From Bryobacterales bacterium (lineage in GTDB: Bacteria; Acidobacteriota; Terriglobia; Bryobacterales; Bryobacteraceae), in NCBI GenBank assembly GCA_003136575.1, contig PLEX01000037.1, forward strand, positions 1 through 39,370: DNA of 39,370 nt, in the 5' to 3' direction. Below the pieces are notes generated by a model, which did not search any database, was not told where the DNA came from, and saw only the letters and a program-made list of their open reading frames with translations. Positions 1 through 8,038 of this stretch are shown here, piece after piece (the stretch's first letter is position 1; every line of letters begins with the position of its first letter). The position numbers and the translations under genes are program-made.

Positions 1-1191
1 GAGACCTATGCGCTGCGCGACTTCTCGATTCATGTCCGGCCCGGCGAATTCGTCGCCGTCACGGGACCCTCCGGTTCCGGCAAGACCACGCTGCTGAATC
101 TCATCGGCTGCCTCGATCAGGCCACCAGCGGCCAGTTGCTCATCGGCGGCACGGATACTTCGAAACTGCGGCGCAACGAACTGGTGCGTTTTCGCAGCGA
201 TGCAGTCGGCTTCATTTTCCAGCAGTTTCATCTGGTGCCGCATCTTACCGCAATTGAAAACGTGATGCTGGCGCAGTTCTTCCACAGCATGACGGATGAA
301 AAAGAAGCGCTCGATGCGCTGAAGCAGGTCGACCTGGCCGATCGCGCCACGCACCTGCCATCGCAGTTATCGGGCGGCGAACAGCAGCGCGTCGCCATCG
401 CGCGCGCGCTCGTCAACGACCCGAAGATCATCCTTGCCGACGAGCCGACCGGCAATCTCGACGCCGAGAATCAGCGCATCGTTTTCGAACTGCTCAGCCA
501 TCTTCACGGGCAGGGCCGGACCATCGTGATGGTCACGCACGACGAAAACGCCGGCAAACTGGCCGACCGCCGCGTGCATCTCGATCACGGCCGCATTAAG
601 GAAACGCTTGTGTTTTCCGCCGAGGAGAATCAGGATTTCGACGAGGTCCTCGAGCATCTCTGGACGCGCGGCGAGCCGGGTGGCCACGTCGAATCTCACA
701 GCTTCACCGAGGTTCAGTGGAGAAAGCTGATCCACACGATGGCGGGCATTGGCCTGGTGTCGGTCCATAACGGCCATGGCGAAGCGAGGCACGAGGCGAT
801 CGCGGAATTCACCCCGGCCGGCGAAGCCCGCGCGCGCAACGTGATCCGCCGCCATCGCCTCGCCGAGCGGCTGTTCCGCGACGTTCTCGGCATCCACGAC
901 GAGGACGAAATCGAATCCAGCGCCTGCAAATTCGAACACATTCTCAGTCCGGAAGTCACCGACCGGATGTGCTCTCTTTTAGGCCATCCCGATGCCTGCC
1001 CGCATGGCAGTTTGATCCCGCGCGGCCCCTGCTGCGACGAGAAGCGCGTGCTTGACTCGGCCAAAGCGCAAGAGCTGACGGACGCGGCGCGGGAAATCCG
1101 AGGAACCTCCCCTTCAGCCGCGTCCGTCAGCGTAGACTTGCGCGATTCAATAGAGGCGCAAAGCATCCTCAGCGGCATCAAAGGCATCTGA
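1..1191 (+). CDS. ABC transporter ATPase fused to a DtxR-type metal-dependent regulator (5' partial)
   Basis: The frame is open from base 1, so the N-terminus lies outside the window; 396 codons are visible. Numbered from the first visible codon, residues 1-200 are a MacB/LolD-type ABC ATPase: Walker [10 protein letters not shown] (22-30), Q-loop FQQ (73-75), signature LSGGEQQR (124-131), Walker B with ADEPTGNLD (about 146-154) and the H-loop TH (179-180). Residues about 210-345 match DtxR/MntR regulators: a winged helix ending in FTPAGEARA, then [10 protein letters not shown] and [12 protein letters not shown]. The residues aligning with DtxR metal ligands are H285, E289, E305 (His98 in DtxR), C309, E312 and H313. 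A Cys/His-rich tail follows ([15 protein letters not shown]). ABC ATPases of this class energise export or lipoprotein release. The fused module could make the pump respond to Fe or Mn, or let it bind DNA; that is inference. The partner permease must lie upstream. The ABC part is certain; the DtxR match is strong. Confidence 0.93.
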   Translation, partial: ETYALRDFSIHVRPGEFVAVTGPSGSGKTTLLNLIGCLDQATSGQLLIGGTDTSKLRRNELVRFRSDAVGFIFQQFHLVPHLTAIENVMLAQFFHSMTDEKEALDALKQVDLADRATHLPSQLSGGEQQRVAIARALVNDPKIILADEPTGNLDAENQRIVFELLSHLHGQGRTIVMVTHDENAGKLADRRVHLDHGRIKETLVFSAEENQDFDEVLEHLWTRGEPGGHVESHSFTEVQWRKLIHTMAGIGLVSVHNGHGEARHEAIAEFTPAGEARARNVIRRHRLAERLFRDVLGIHDEDEIESSACKFEHILSPEVTDRMCSLLGHPDACPHGSLIPRGPCCDEKRVLDSAKAQELTDAAREIRGTSPSAASVSVDLRDSIEAQSILSGIKGI

Positions 1192-1211
1192 TAGTCTCGG
1201 GAATTGAACCC

Positions 1212-2135
1212 ATGCATAAAGTCGTCATCATAGGCTCCGGCTGCGCCGGAAACACAGCCGCCGTTTACACCGCACGGGCGGGGCTACAGCCGCTTGTCGT
1301 CAAAGGTCTGGAGATCGGCGGTCAGCTTTCTCTCACCACGGAAGTCGAGAACTTCCCTGGTTTCCCCGAGGGGATTAACGGGCCAGATCTGGTGGAAAAC
1401 ATCAGGAAGCAAGCCGAGCGCTTCGGCGCCGTGTATATGGATGGCGAGTTGACCGAAGCCGATCTTTCGAGGCGCCCGTTTCGGCTGAAGGTCGAGGGCG
1501 AATGGATCGAAACCCTGACACTGATCGTCGCTTCCGGCGCGAAGGCGCGCTGGCTGGATCTGCCGTCCGAACAGAAACTGATCGGTCATGGCGTGAGTTC
1601 ATGCGCCACCTGCGATGGTTTCTTTTATCGCGATAAGCAGATCATGGTGGTTGGCGGCGGCGATTCGGCGATGGAGGAGGCCAATTTCCTGACCCGGTTC
1701 GGCCGCAAAGTGGCGCTGGTTCACCGGCGCGATACGTTCCGCGCCTCGAAGATCATGCTGGACCGCGCGAAGGCCAACCCGAAAATCGAATTCATCATGA
1801 ACACGGCGGTCGAAGAGGTTTGCGACCTGGACCAGAATATCGTCACCTGCGTGAAGCTGCGCAATCTGGTCACCGGCGAAACGTGGACGCGCGACGTCGA
1901 CGGGCTTTTCATCGCCATTGGACACATTCCGAACACGCAGATTTTTAAAGGCCAGCTCGATCTCGATCCCGATGGTTATCTGCTCTCGACAGGCGGCGCG
2001 CGCACCAATATCCACGGGGTGTTTCATGCGGGCGATGTGCAGGACCGCGTCTACCGGCAGGCGATCACCGCGGCCGGAGCCGGCTGCATGGCGGCGATTG
2101 AAGCCGAACGTTTACTCGAACACGAAGGACACTGA
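1212..2135 (+). CDS. trxB: Thioredoxin-disulfide reductase
   Basis: A 307-aa cytoplasmic flavoenzyme that moves electrons from NADPH through FAD to thioredoxin. The FAD-binding loop is at the N-terminus (IIGSGCAGNTAAVY, residues 6-19); its third position is Cys where GSGPAG is usual. The redox-active CxxC is SCATCDG with C131 and C134. The NADPH-binding loop is VVGGGDSAMEEANF (about 146-159), followed by HRRDTFRASK (171-180), whose arginines contact the NADPH phosphate. The C-terminal GVFHAGDV segment is the second FAD contact. Length is normal for the family (about 310-320 aa). The ATG at 1212 starts just before the FAD loop, which fixes the start. It lies 20 bp after the ABC-DtxR gene and 5 bp before the RidA gene, so co-transcription is likely. 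Confidence 0.96.
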   Translation: MHKVVIIGSGCAGNTAAVYTARAGLQPLVVKGLEIGGQLSLTTEVENFPGFPEGINGPDLVENIRKQAERFGAVYMDGELTEADLSRRPFRLKVEGEWIETLTLIVASGAKARWLDLPSEQKLIGHGVSSCATCDGFFYRDKQIMVVGGGDSAMEEANFLTRFGRKVALVHRRDTFRASKIMLDRAKANPKIEFIMNTAVEEVCDLDQNIVTCVKLRNLVTGETWTRDVDGLFIAIGHIPNTQIFKGQLDLDPDGYLLSTGGARTNIHGVFHAGDVQDRVYRQAITAAGAGCMAAIEAERLLEHEGH

Positions 2136-2140
2136 ACACC

Positions 2141-2527
2141 ATGATTGAACGTCTCTCGCCTCCGGGCATTCCCGCGCCGCGCGGACCTTACTCTCCGGCC
2201 GTCCGCGCCGGCGATTTCATCTTCGTTTCCGGCCAGGTGCCGGTCGATCCCGTGTCGAATCAGTTATCGAGCGGCGACATCAAGCATGAAACGCGCGTGG
2301 TCTTGAACAATGTAAAGCTGGTTCTCGAAGGCGCGGGCGCAACGCTGGCGGATGTTGTCAGGGTTGGCGTCTACATCGGCGATGGCAAGGACTTCGCGGC
2401 GATGAACGAGGTTTACTCCGAATTCTTCGGCAACGACAAGCCCGCGCGATCGACGATTGTGTGCGGCTTTGCGGCCGATATCAAGGTTGAAATCGACTGC
2501 GTGGCTTATAAGCCCAAGGCTGTTTAG
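2141..2527 (+). CDS. RidA (YjgF/YER057c/UK114) family enamine/imine deaminase
   Basis: A 128-aa single-domain protein of the Rid family. It opens with the typical pattern of a substrate-adjacent Tyr (APRGPYSPAVRAGDFIFVSGQ) and contains PARSTIVCGF near residue 100, whose Arg corresponds to the catalytic Arg105 of RidA. It ends with the usual KVEIDCVAY strand. Family members hydrolyse reactive 2-aminoacrylate and other enamines released by PLP enzymes and act as homotrimers; some Rid subgroups have other roles. The ATG at 2141 is 5 bp after the trxB stop, so the two genes are probably one transcript. The Arg and overall length support an active RidA-type enzyme, but the exact subgroup is not settled. 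Confidence 0.93.
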   Translation: MIERLSPPGIPAPRGPYSPAVRAGDFIFVSGQVPVDPVSNQLSSGDIKHETRVVLNNVKLVLEGAGATLADVVRVGVYIGDGKDFAAMNEVYSEFFGNDKPARSTIVCGFAADIKVEIDCVAYKPKAV

Positions 2528-2556
2528 GTCCACGCGGACGCATCCGGTTCGCAATC

Positions 2557-3666
2557 ATGCCGGTGAAACCTCTACCGTCGAATTTGAGCCTCGACGATCT
2601 CCTCTCAGAGGCGAAGCGCCTGATCGCCACGCACGCCGGACAAGATCGCCAGGCCGCACAGCGAATCAGGGAGTTCTACCCGAGCTTCAGTCGCGCGACC
2701 GATGCTGCAATCTTTACGGCTGTGCTGAACCTGGCCGAAGGGCAACTCACTATCGCGCGTGAGCGCGGGTTCGATACGTGGGAGAGGCTGCGGAGGCATA
2801 TCGAGGGACCGACGCTCGCCGACAACCTGAACCTTCCCCACCATGAGCGAATCGAAGACGCCGCCTTTCGCCGCGCCGTTGACCTGCTGGATACAGGCAA
2901 CGCAGCGGCCTTGTGCGACTGGTTGACAGAGCATCCGAATCTGGTACAACAGCATGTCCTTTTCGAAGGCGGGAACTACTTTCGGAATCCGACGCTGCTG
3001 GAATTCGTCGCGGAAAACCCGGTCCGCCACGGTAAGTTGCCGGCTAACATCGTCGAGGTGACGAAGGTGATTCTGGATGCGGGCGCGGACCGGAATCGAG
3101 CGGCTCTGAACGATGCGCTCGAACTGGTCTGCTCCGGCAAAGTGCCGCGTGAATGTCGTGTTCAGGTCGCGTTGATCGATTTGCTCTGCGACACCGGCGC
3201 CGACCCCGATCATGCCATACCGGCCGCGCTCGCGCACGGCGAGTTCGAGGCTGTGAACGCGTTGCTTGCCCGTGGCGCGACGATGGATCTCAAGGCTTCG
3301 GCGGGTCTCGGACGGACTGTCGACGCCCGTCAACTGCTACCCCCTGCCGACGGCGATGAACGCCACCGCGCTCTGGCGCTCGCCTCGCAGTTTGGCCATA
3401 CCGAAATCGTTGGGATGCTGCTCGACGCGGGCGAAGACCCGAACCGATACAATCCCGTCGGGTTCCACGCGCATTCGACCCCGCTGCATCAGGCCGCTTG
3501 CGCACACCTCGAGACGGTTCGGCTTCTCGCGGAGCGCAGTGCGCACCTGAACGTCAGAGACACAATGTGGCAGGCGACACCCGCCGAATGGGCAAAACAC
3601 GAAGGCAAGGCGGAAATCGAGCGTTATCTACGGGAGGCGGAAGGTCGGCTTTCAGCTGCCGTGTAG
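2557..3666 (+). CDS. Ankyrin-repeat protein
   Basis: A 369-aa soluble protein with no visible signal peptide. The N-terminal 90 residues are helical (SLDDLLSEAKRLIATHAG; ERGFDTWERLRRHIE), a layout common in ankyrin proteins of acidobacteria. From about residue 100 there are repeats of ankyrin type. The clearest are GEFEAVNALLARGATMDLKA (about 228-247), a GHTEIVGMLLDAGEDPNRYN unit (about 275-294), and a STPLHQAACAHLETVRLLAE unit (about 304-323). Ankyrin stacks bind partner proteins; no catalytic domain is seen, and the partner is unknown. The gene starts 29 bp after the RidA stop. Its last 15 bp overlap the end of the convergent methyltransferase gene. Confidence 0.85.
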   Translation: MPVKPLPSNLSLDDLLSEAKRLIATHAGQDRQAAQRIREFYPSFSRATDAAIFTAVLNLAEGQLTIARERGFDTWERLRRHIEGPTLADNLNLPHHERIEDAAFRRAVDLLDTGNAAALCDWLTEHPNLVQQHVLFEGGNYFRNPTLLEFVAENPVRHGKLPANIVEVTKVILDAGADRNRAALNDALELVCSGKVPRECRVQVALIDLLCDTGADPDHAIPAALAHGEFEAVNALLARGATMDLKASAGLGRTVDARQLLPPADGDERHRALALASQFGHTEIVGMLLDAGEDPNRYNPVGFHAHSTPLHQAACAHLETVRLLAERSAHLNVRDTMWQATPAEWAKHEGKAEIERYLREAEGRLSAAV

Positions 3667-4245
3667 TCGCGGAAAGAAACGCCCGACACGGGTCATATAG
3701 TCGCGATACCGGTCGCCGAAACGCGCGATAAGGTACCCCTCCTCGATGCGAGTGCGCCTGGCGAGAATTCCGAACATCGCGGTCGCGGCAATCGGCAACA
3801 GCCAGGTGCCCAGAGCGAGGCCCAGGCTGGGGCCAAGCAAGAGAATCGCCGAATACATCGGGTTCCGTACAAAGAGGTAAGGCCCGCGCTCGACGAAATA
3901 CGCGTCCTTGCGCGTCACGACCGTGTCGGTGAGGTTGGGGCCGAGCGAGACCAACATCCAGATCAGCAAGCCAACGGCGAATGCGAAGCCCACGACGCCA
4001 ATCCATCGCGCCCACTCGGGCATCGGCACCGCTGCCCAAGTGAACCGGGCAGGGTTCCACAACCAGGCTACTGTAGTTCCGAGAGTTGCTAAACCTGCGA
4101 GCCGTAAGCCAATGAGGATTGGCCAACCCTCTTTCGTGCGGTCGATCTTTTCACCCGATCTCGCGGCCCGCAGACGATGGTAGATGGCGACCGGGAAAAA
4201 CGTCAGGCCGATGAGAATGAGCGTATGACGTACGGCGGGAGGCAT
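3652..4245 (-). CDS. Isoprenylcysteine carboxyl methyltransferase (ICMT/PEMT)-like membrane protein
   Basis: A 197-aa integral membrane protein with about five hydrophobic segments. The C-terminal half carries the ICMT/phospholipid methyltransferase signature: RNPMYSAILLLG (about 127-138), then IEEGYLIARFGDRYRDYM and a closing VGRFFP. These residues form the S-adenosylmethionine pocket in the family. Bacterial members methylate membrane-associated or small substrates, mostly unknown. The start lies 3 bp after the hpnI stop, so it belongs to the hopanoid operon. A role in methylating a hopanoid head group or a lipid is possible but unproven. Its 3' end overlaps the convergent ankyrin gene by 15 bp. 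Confidence 0.85.
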   Translation of the reverse strand: MPPAVRHTLILIGLTFFPVAIYHRLRAARSGEKIDRTKEGWPILIGLRLAGLATLGTTVAWLWNPARFTWAAVPMPEWARWIGVVGFAFAVGLLIWMLVSLGPNLTDTVVTRKDAYFVERGPYLFVRNPMYSAILLLGPSLGLALGTWLLPIAATAMFGILARRTRIEEGYLIARFGDRYRDYMTRVGRFFPRLHGS

Positions 4246-4248
4246 GAC

Positions 4249-5361
4249 TCAGTCTACCTGGCGTCCGCGATGGAAAGGCACGATCCGCCCGTCCCGGCGC
4301 AGATGAAAACGGAGGCCGCGCCACTCGACGGTGTTGCCCGTCATTCCGCCACACCAGACGGCGAAACCGAACAAGTCGCGGAACGGCACGAACGCCGCCC
4401 GGCCAAAGCCGCGATCGCCCGCGGCCCACATGGCCGCCACAGCCGAAAACATTCTTACGGCCTCGCCAGCCAGCGCGATCTTCGAGTGTCCTGCCAGGGC
4501 TGCGATCGCACACCAGAATGTCGCCTGCGTCACCAGATAGCCGAAGTAACCGGCCAGACGCGAAACGCGGATCGTCCGCGACCACCGTACCTGATGCTTC
4601 CAGACATCGCGCCACGATCCCGCGCCCAGATTCGTCACCACCACCGAATCGCACATCGCGATCCGCTTGCCCAACGCCGCGATCCGCGCGCCCAACTGGT
4701 AGTCGTCGGCCAGGTACTCGCGGATCGACCCGAACCCGCCGATCGCCGCCAGGTCCTTCGCACGAAACGCCATCGTTGCCCCCAGGGCGAAACCGCTCGA
4801 CGACAGCAATCGTGCGACCAGCACGCTCGGCACGAATTCGGTTACGATTCCAAGGGCTTCCGCTCTGGCCGCAAAGGAGTCGCCGCACGCGCGGTAGAGT
4901 CCGGTCACCAGTCCGACGTCGGGATCTTCGAGCAGACCGACTACGCGCGAAAGATAGTCGGGTTCCACCACAATGTCGCCGTCATTCACCAACAGGACTC
5001 TATGTTTCGCTTCGCGCGCCAGAATCTGCAGTGATCCCACCTTGCCGTTAGGTGCGTCGTTCCGGGTTTGGATAATACGGATCGGCACGGAAGGAAACTC
5101 ACACGCCATCCGTTCGATATCCCGCACCGCCGAATCGCCGGGTTGCGAAACGCCGAACAGGATTTCAAACTCGGGATAACGCTGCTGGGCGTGAGAGCGT
5201 ATCGCGTCGTGGAATCCAGCATCGCGCCCGCGAACGGGCTTCAGGATCGACACCGGAGGGCAGTAATCGGGAACCCGTTTGCGACGCCGGAATTGCAGCG
5301 CGCCCGCGATGGCCAGCAGGTTATAGACCGCTCCGCAACAGACCAGAATTACCGGAATCAC
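4249..5361 (-). CDS. hpnI: Hopanoid biosynthesis glycosyltransferase HpnI
   Basis: A 370-aa membrane-anchored GT2 enzyme of the ceramide-glucosyltransferase type. Residues 1-22 form an N-terminal membrane helix, then SILKPVRGRD (38-47), the DxD-like LVNDGDIVVEPDYL (124-137), EYLADDYQLG (215-224) and HQVRW (256-260, the QxxRW-type motif), with C-terminal hydrophobic helices. In characterised hopanoid producers HpnI adds N-acetylglucosamine to bacteriohopanetetrol, HpnK deacetylates it and HpnJ converts the sugar to a cyclitol ether. I choose the GTG at 5361: it overlaps the upstream stop by 4 bp (GTGA) and sits right before the membrane helix. An open frame extends 118 codons further upstream, but that part is antisense-free shadow of the transporter genes. 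No hpnK is seen in this window. Confidence 0.88.
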   Translation of the reverse strand: MIPVILVCCGAVYNLLAIAGALQFRRRKRVPDYCPPVSILKPVRGRDAGFHDAIRSHAQQRYPEFEILFGVSQPGDSAVRDIERMACEFPSVPIRIIQTRNDAPNGKVGSLQILAREAKHRVLLVNDGDIVVEPDYLSRVVGLLEDPDVGLVTGLYRACGDSFAARAEALGIVTEFVPSVLVARLLSSSGFALGATMAFRAKDLAAIGGFGSIREYLADDYQLGARIAALGKRIAMCDSVVVTNLGAGSWRDVWKHQVRWSRTIRVSRLAGYFGYLVTQATFWCAIAALAGHSKIALAGEAVRMFSAVAAMWAAGDRGFGRAAFVPFRDLFGFAVWCGGMTGNTVEWRGLRFHLRRDGRIVPFHRGRQVD

Positions 5362-5720
5362 CTGGAAATCAGAACCACGCCCGCGGCGATCAGACCAGCG
5401 CCCGCCCAACGGCGCCAGTCGACCCTTTCCCGGAGGAACAGCCTCGCCAGAATCGTCTCCGGTATCAGCGTGGCGGCCGACACGGGCACCGCGAAACTCA
5501 TCGGCGCGATCGAGACGAGGCGAATGAAAGAGAAGAACGAAACGGCCATTGCGCAGGTGGAGAGGATGACCCATTTGTTGCGCGCGAGAGCCAGGACCGC
5601 TCGCTTGACAGCGCCCGGGTGAAACTCGCGCACCTCGCCGTGTGTCTTCATGCCACGCGCGCGGGCAACATCGCCAAGCGTGGTTGCGGTTACCAGGATG
5701 AGCACAAGCAGCCACTTCAT
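5358..5720 (-). CDS. Small DMT/EmrE-like membrane protein (second of a coupled pair)
   Basis: A 120-aa protein with four predicted membrane helices (MKWLLVLILVTATTLGDVA; VILSTCAMAVSFFSFIRLV; MSFAVPVSAATLIPETILA; WAGAGLIAAGVVLIS), the size and layout of half an EamA transporter or one SMR subunit. Motifs such as SFAVPVSA and LRERVDWRRWAGAGLIAAGVV are typical of the DMT superfamily. The ATG at 5720 overlaps the stop of the preceding DMT gene (ATGA), and its own stop overlaps the hpnI GTG. Together with the 173-aa neighbour it could form a hetero-dimeric carrier. Its position between hpnJ and hpnI suggests movement of a hopanoid or its sugar donor; the substrate is not shown by the sequence. Confidence 0.85.
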   Translation of the reverse strand: MKWLLVLILVTATTLGDVARARGMKTHGEVREFHPGAVKRAVLALARNKWVILSTCAMAVSFFSFIRLVSIAPMSFAVPVSAATLIPETILARLFLRERVDWRRWAGAGLIAAGVVLISR

Positions 5721-6238
5721 TGAGGAGCCTGGTTCGCTGTTGTCGCGGGCGATGTCAATCCAACCAGCGTCACACCGGCCGTGATGAGCAGAATCCCCGC
5801 CCAGTGCTCCATGGAAATTGTCTCGCCGAGCAGATACTTTCCGGAGAGAGCGGTCAGCACGTAGCCCATCGCGGTGACTGGCAGCACATAGCTCAGGTCC
5901 GCCCAGCTCAACAGAGCCATATGGGTGAGGGTCCAGAGGATCAGCAACGCGACGCCCAGCGCGACCCAGGGATGAAAGAGTGCGCCGATGAGCGCGAGCG
6001 GCGAATTGCCGATATCGCCCAGCAGTTTCATACCGTGCGTGAGCGCCGAATTGCCGGAAACGTTGCTGACTACCACGATGGCCGTAAACAGCCGCGTCTT
6101 GGCGCGAAGCCGAGCGGCTTCCTGCGCAGCGCAAACGCCGCCGGTCGCGGTGCCGGAGGTCGCAGAAACTGCCCGCCCAGCCTGGTCCGGCGGCGTAACT
6201 TGTTCGTGTTCCTTCGATGTACCGCTAGTCGCCGGCAT
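5717..6238 (-). CDS. DMT/EmrE-like membrane protein (first of a coupled pair)
   Basis: A 173-aa protein. Its first 45 residues are polar and low in complexity, followed by four hydrophobic segments from about residue 47 (LFTAIVVVSNVSGN; LIGALFHPWVALGVALLILWTL; LSYVLPVTAMGYVLTAL; WAGILLITAGVTLVGL). SYVLPVTAMGYVLTALSGKYLLGE and the closing WAGILLITAGV are DMT-superfamily hallmarks. It overlaps the hpnJ stop by 14 bp and the next DMT gene by 4 bp. The two proteins align over their C-terminal halves but differ in the N-terminal tail, as expected for a hetero-dimer. A shorter start further inside cannot be excluded, because the polar tail is unusual for this family. Confidence 0.83.
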   Translation of the reverse strand: MPATSGTSKEHEQVTPPDQAGRAVSATSGTATGGVCAAQEAARLRAKTRLFTAIVVVSNVSGNSALTHGMKLLGDIGNSPLALIGALFHPWVALGVALLILWTLTHMALLSWADLSYVLPVTAMGYVLTALSGKYLLGETISMEHWAGILLITAGVTLVGLTSPATTANQAPQ

Positions 6239-7691
6239 GCGCCGAAACCGCTGGTCTGGAGTGTTCCCGCTGCTCCGCGATGAACTTTTTCCGGCGCCGG
6301 CGCAGCGACATGTACTCGCGGGCTTCCTTCATCAGGCGCTTGCGGTCGTGCGCGTTGAAGATCACCTTGCGCACCATCCGCCAGACCACTTTCGGGCGGA
6401 AGTAGTATTCGCTGTAGAAGCGCTCCACCCAGTCCATCAGCTCGGCTTCATTGAGGTTTTCGTAAACCACCTTAGGCAACTGATTGCCGCGCTCATCGAC
6501 GCTGTTGCCGATCGTCAGCAGGCCGTTGTTCTGCGCGTAAGTGTGGAACTCGGTCCCGGGATACGGATGGGCAATCGAAACCTGAATGGTCTCGTTATCC
6601 AGCTTTTTCGCGAAGTCGATGGTCTTGCGGATGCTCTCGTGCGTTTCACCGGGAAGGCCGACGATAAAGTCTCCGTGAATCACGAGGCCCAGCTTACGGC
6701 AGTTTTCCGTGAAGCGCTCGGCCATTTGGATGGTCGCGCCCTTCTTGATGTTCTTGAGAATCTGCGGATCGCCCGATTCGTAGCCGACAATCAGCAACCG
6801 GCAACCCGCCTCCTTCATCGCTTTGAGCGTGTCGTGGTCCGTTGTTACGCGCGACGTGCAGGACCACGTGAAATTCAGCGGCTTCAGTTTCGAGCAAACC
6901 TCGATGGTGCGCTCTTTGCGGTAATTGAACGTGTCGTCGTCGAAGAAAATTTCCTTGATGTGCGGCAATTCTTTCAGCACATACTGGACTTCCGCGGCGA
7001 TATCGTCGCTCGAACGCAGCCTCCAGCGATGGCCCGAAAGCGTCTGGGGCCACAGGCAGAAGGTGCACATCGCGGGGCAACCGCGCGACGTATAGAAGGA
7101 CAGATAGGGATTCAGCAGGAACGGTACGTTGTAGCGCGTCGTGTCGAGATCGCGCTTGTACACCTTCGTCACCCACGGCAACGCATCGAGATCTTCGATG
7201 ACCGGACCTTCGGGATTATGAACAATGACGCCGTCCTTGCGGTAGCTGGCGCCGGGGATCTGTTCGATGGGTGTGCCGTTGGCATAATCGCGGATCTGGT
7301 AATCGAATTCGCGGCGGATCACAAAATCGATCGCTTCGGTGGCGTTGAGCGCCTTATCGGGTTCTACGGTGACAGGCGGCCCGACGAAGCAGATTTTCAG
7401 ATTCGGGTTGCGGCCCTTCATCATCTTCGAAATCTTGACATCAACGTCAAAACCGGGCGTGGAAGTGAACAGCACGAGCAATTCGAACTGTGCCGCCATT
7501 TCGACCGTTTGTTCGATGGACACTCCCTGCGAAGGCGCGTCTACGACTTTGCTGTCGGGCAACATGCCGGCCGGATAGCAGAGCCAGACGGGGTACCAAT
7601 AGGATTCGATTTCCCGCGACGCCGGCCATCGGGAACTCGCACCTCCGTCGAAGCCCTCGAATGAGGGGGGGTTGAGAAATAGTGTTCGCAT
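6225..7691 (-). CDS. hpnJ: Hopanoid biosynthesis radical SAM protein HpnJ
   Basis: A 488-aa B12-binding-type radical SAM enzyme. The start MRTLFLNPPSFEGFDGG is characteristic of HpnJ. Residues about 40-130 form the Rossmann-like N-terminal domain. The 4Fe-4S cluster cysteines are C205, C209 and C212 in SRGCPAMCTFCLW (CxxxCxxC). Downstream are FFDDDTF and GDFIVGLPGET, typical of this family. In known producers HpnJ rearranges the glucosamine of glucosaminyl-bacteriohopanetetrol to the cyclitol ether. The ATG at 7691 is chosen because homology begins there; an in-frame extension to 7967 runs through a structured intergenic element and looks non-coding. It is the first gene of the - strand hopanoid operon. 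Confidence 0.92.
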   Translation of the reverse strand: MRTLFLNPPSFEGFDGGASSRWPASREIESYWYPVWLCYPAGMLPDSKVVDAPSQGVSIEQTVEMAAQFELLVLFTSTPGFDVDVKISKMMKGRNPNLKICFVGPPVTVEPDKALNATEAIDFVIRREFDYQIRDYANGTPIEQIPGASYRKDGVIVHNPEGPVIEDLDALPWVTKVYKRDLDTTRYNVPFLLNPYLSFYTSRGCPAMCTFCLWPQTLSGHRWRLRSSDDIAAEVQYVLKELPHIKEIFFDDDTFNYRKERTIEVCSKLKPLNFTWSCTSRVTTDHDTLKAMKEAGCRLLIVGYESGDPQILKNIKKGATIQMAERFTENCRKLGLVIHGDFIVGLPGETHESIRKTIDFAKKLDNETIQVSIAHPYPGTEFHTYAQNNGLLTIGNSVDERGNQLPKVVYENLNEAELMDWVERFYSEYYFRPKVVWRMVRKVIFNAHDRKRLMKEAREYMSLRRRRKKFIAEQREHSRPAVSAHAGD

Positions 7692-7730
7692 GCTGAACCT
7701 ATTATTGTAAGTCAAGCGGGGCGATGGCTG

Positions 7731-7767
7731 AAAAACGCCTCCGGGGAGAATCTTATCCGCACGGAGG
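7731..7767 (-). terminator. Terminator-like hairpin in the hpnJ leader
   Basis: On the - strand CCTCCG (7767-7762) can pair with CGGAGG (7743-7738), followed at two bases by five Ts (7735-7731). The loop is long (18 nt), which weakens it. It sits about 40 bp before the hpnJ start and after the structured element, the layout of a transcription attenuator or of a separate small RNA ending here. Confidence 0.35.
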
Positions 7768-7812
7768 AGCGAGCCTTCGACAGGCGGATCCAGAGGTTCG
7801 GGCGGCGCGACT

Positions 7813-7927
7813 GGAGGACTCGATGCGTTTTCCCGCCGACGCCGGCCCGAATACGTTGGCAGACCTGTTGAAGGACGATCAGGCGCGGCGGGCCGGCGAG
7901 CATCCGGCAATGCCCGTAGAATCCTCC
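7813..7927 (-). ncRNA. Candidate structured RNA element upstream of hpnJ
   Basis: Three inverted repeats are nested in order: GGAGGACTC (7813-7821) with GAATCCTCC (7919-7927), one mismatch; GATGC (7822-7826) with GCATC (7900-7904); and CGCCGGCCCG (7840-7849) with CGGGCCGGCG (7889-7898), perfect over 10 bp. An inner CCTG (7864-7867) can pair with CAGG (7880-7883). Nesting of this kind suggests a folded RNA. The strand is inferred from the terminator-like hairpin that follows on the - strand and from the position in the putative hpnJ leader. No known RNA family was recognised; SRP RNA and tRNA were considered and do not fit. Confidence 0.4.
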
Positions 7928-8038
7928 TGACCGCATCCCGCTCGTTTTCAGCCGGCCCGGATCGCAATCACCGTTCTTCATGTGGCCGCTGGCGATCAAA
8001 GCTCAGCCATCGGGGCCATCGAAGGCCTTCGCGCGGCT

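Larger units (their letters stand above)
7692..8038. other. Intergenic region upstream of hpnJ, no gene recognised
   Basis: These 347 bp lie between hpnJ and a small membrane-protein gene, both on the - strand. Open frames here have no recognisable domain. The region holds a nested inverted-repeat element (7813-7927) and a terminator-like hairpin with a T-run on the - strand (7731-7767), listed separately. It is therefore a candidate transcribed leader of the hopanoid operon. Confidence 0.6.

Noticed and set aside
2605-3333. Long - strand frame opposite the ankyrin gene
   Set aside because: Shadow of a + strand gene with clear ankyrin repeats.
5988-7664. A 558-codon + strand frame opposite hpnJ
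   Set aside because: hpnJ on the - strand has unmistakable radical SAM motifs; the + frame has none.
7813-7927. tRNA-Ser/tRNA-Sec or SRP RNA in the hpnJ leader
   Set aside because: Ends can pair but no GTTC T-loop, D-arm, anticodon arm, or SRP GGAA loop is present.
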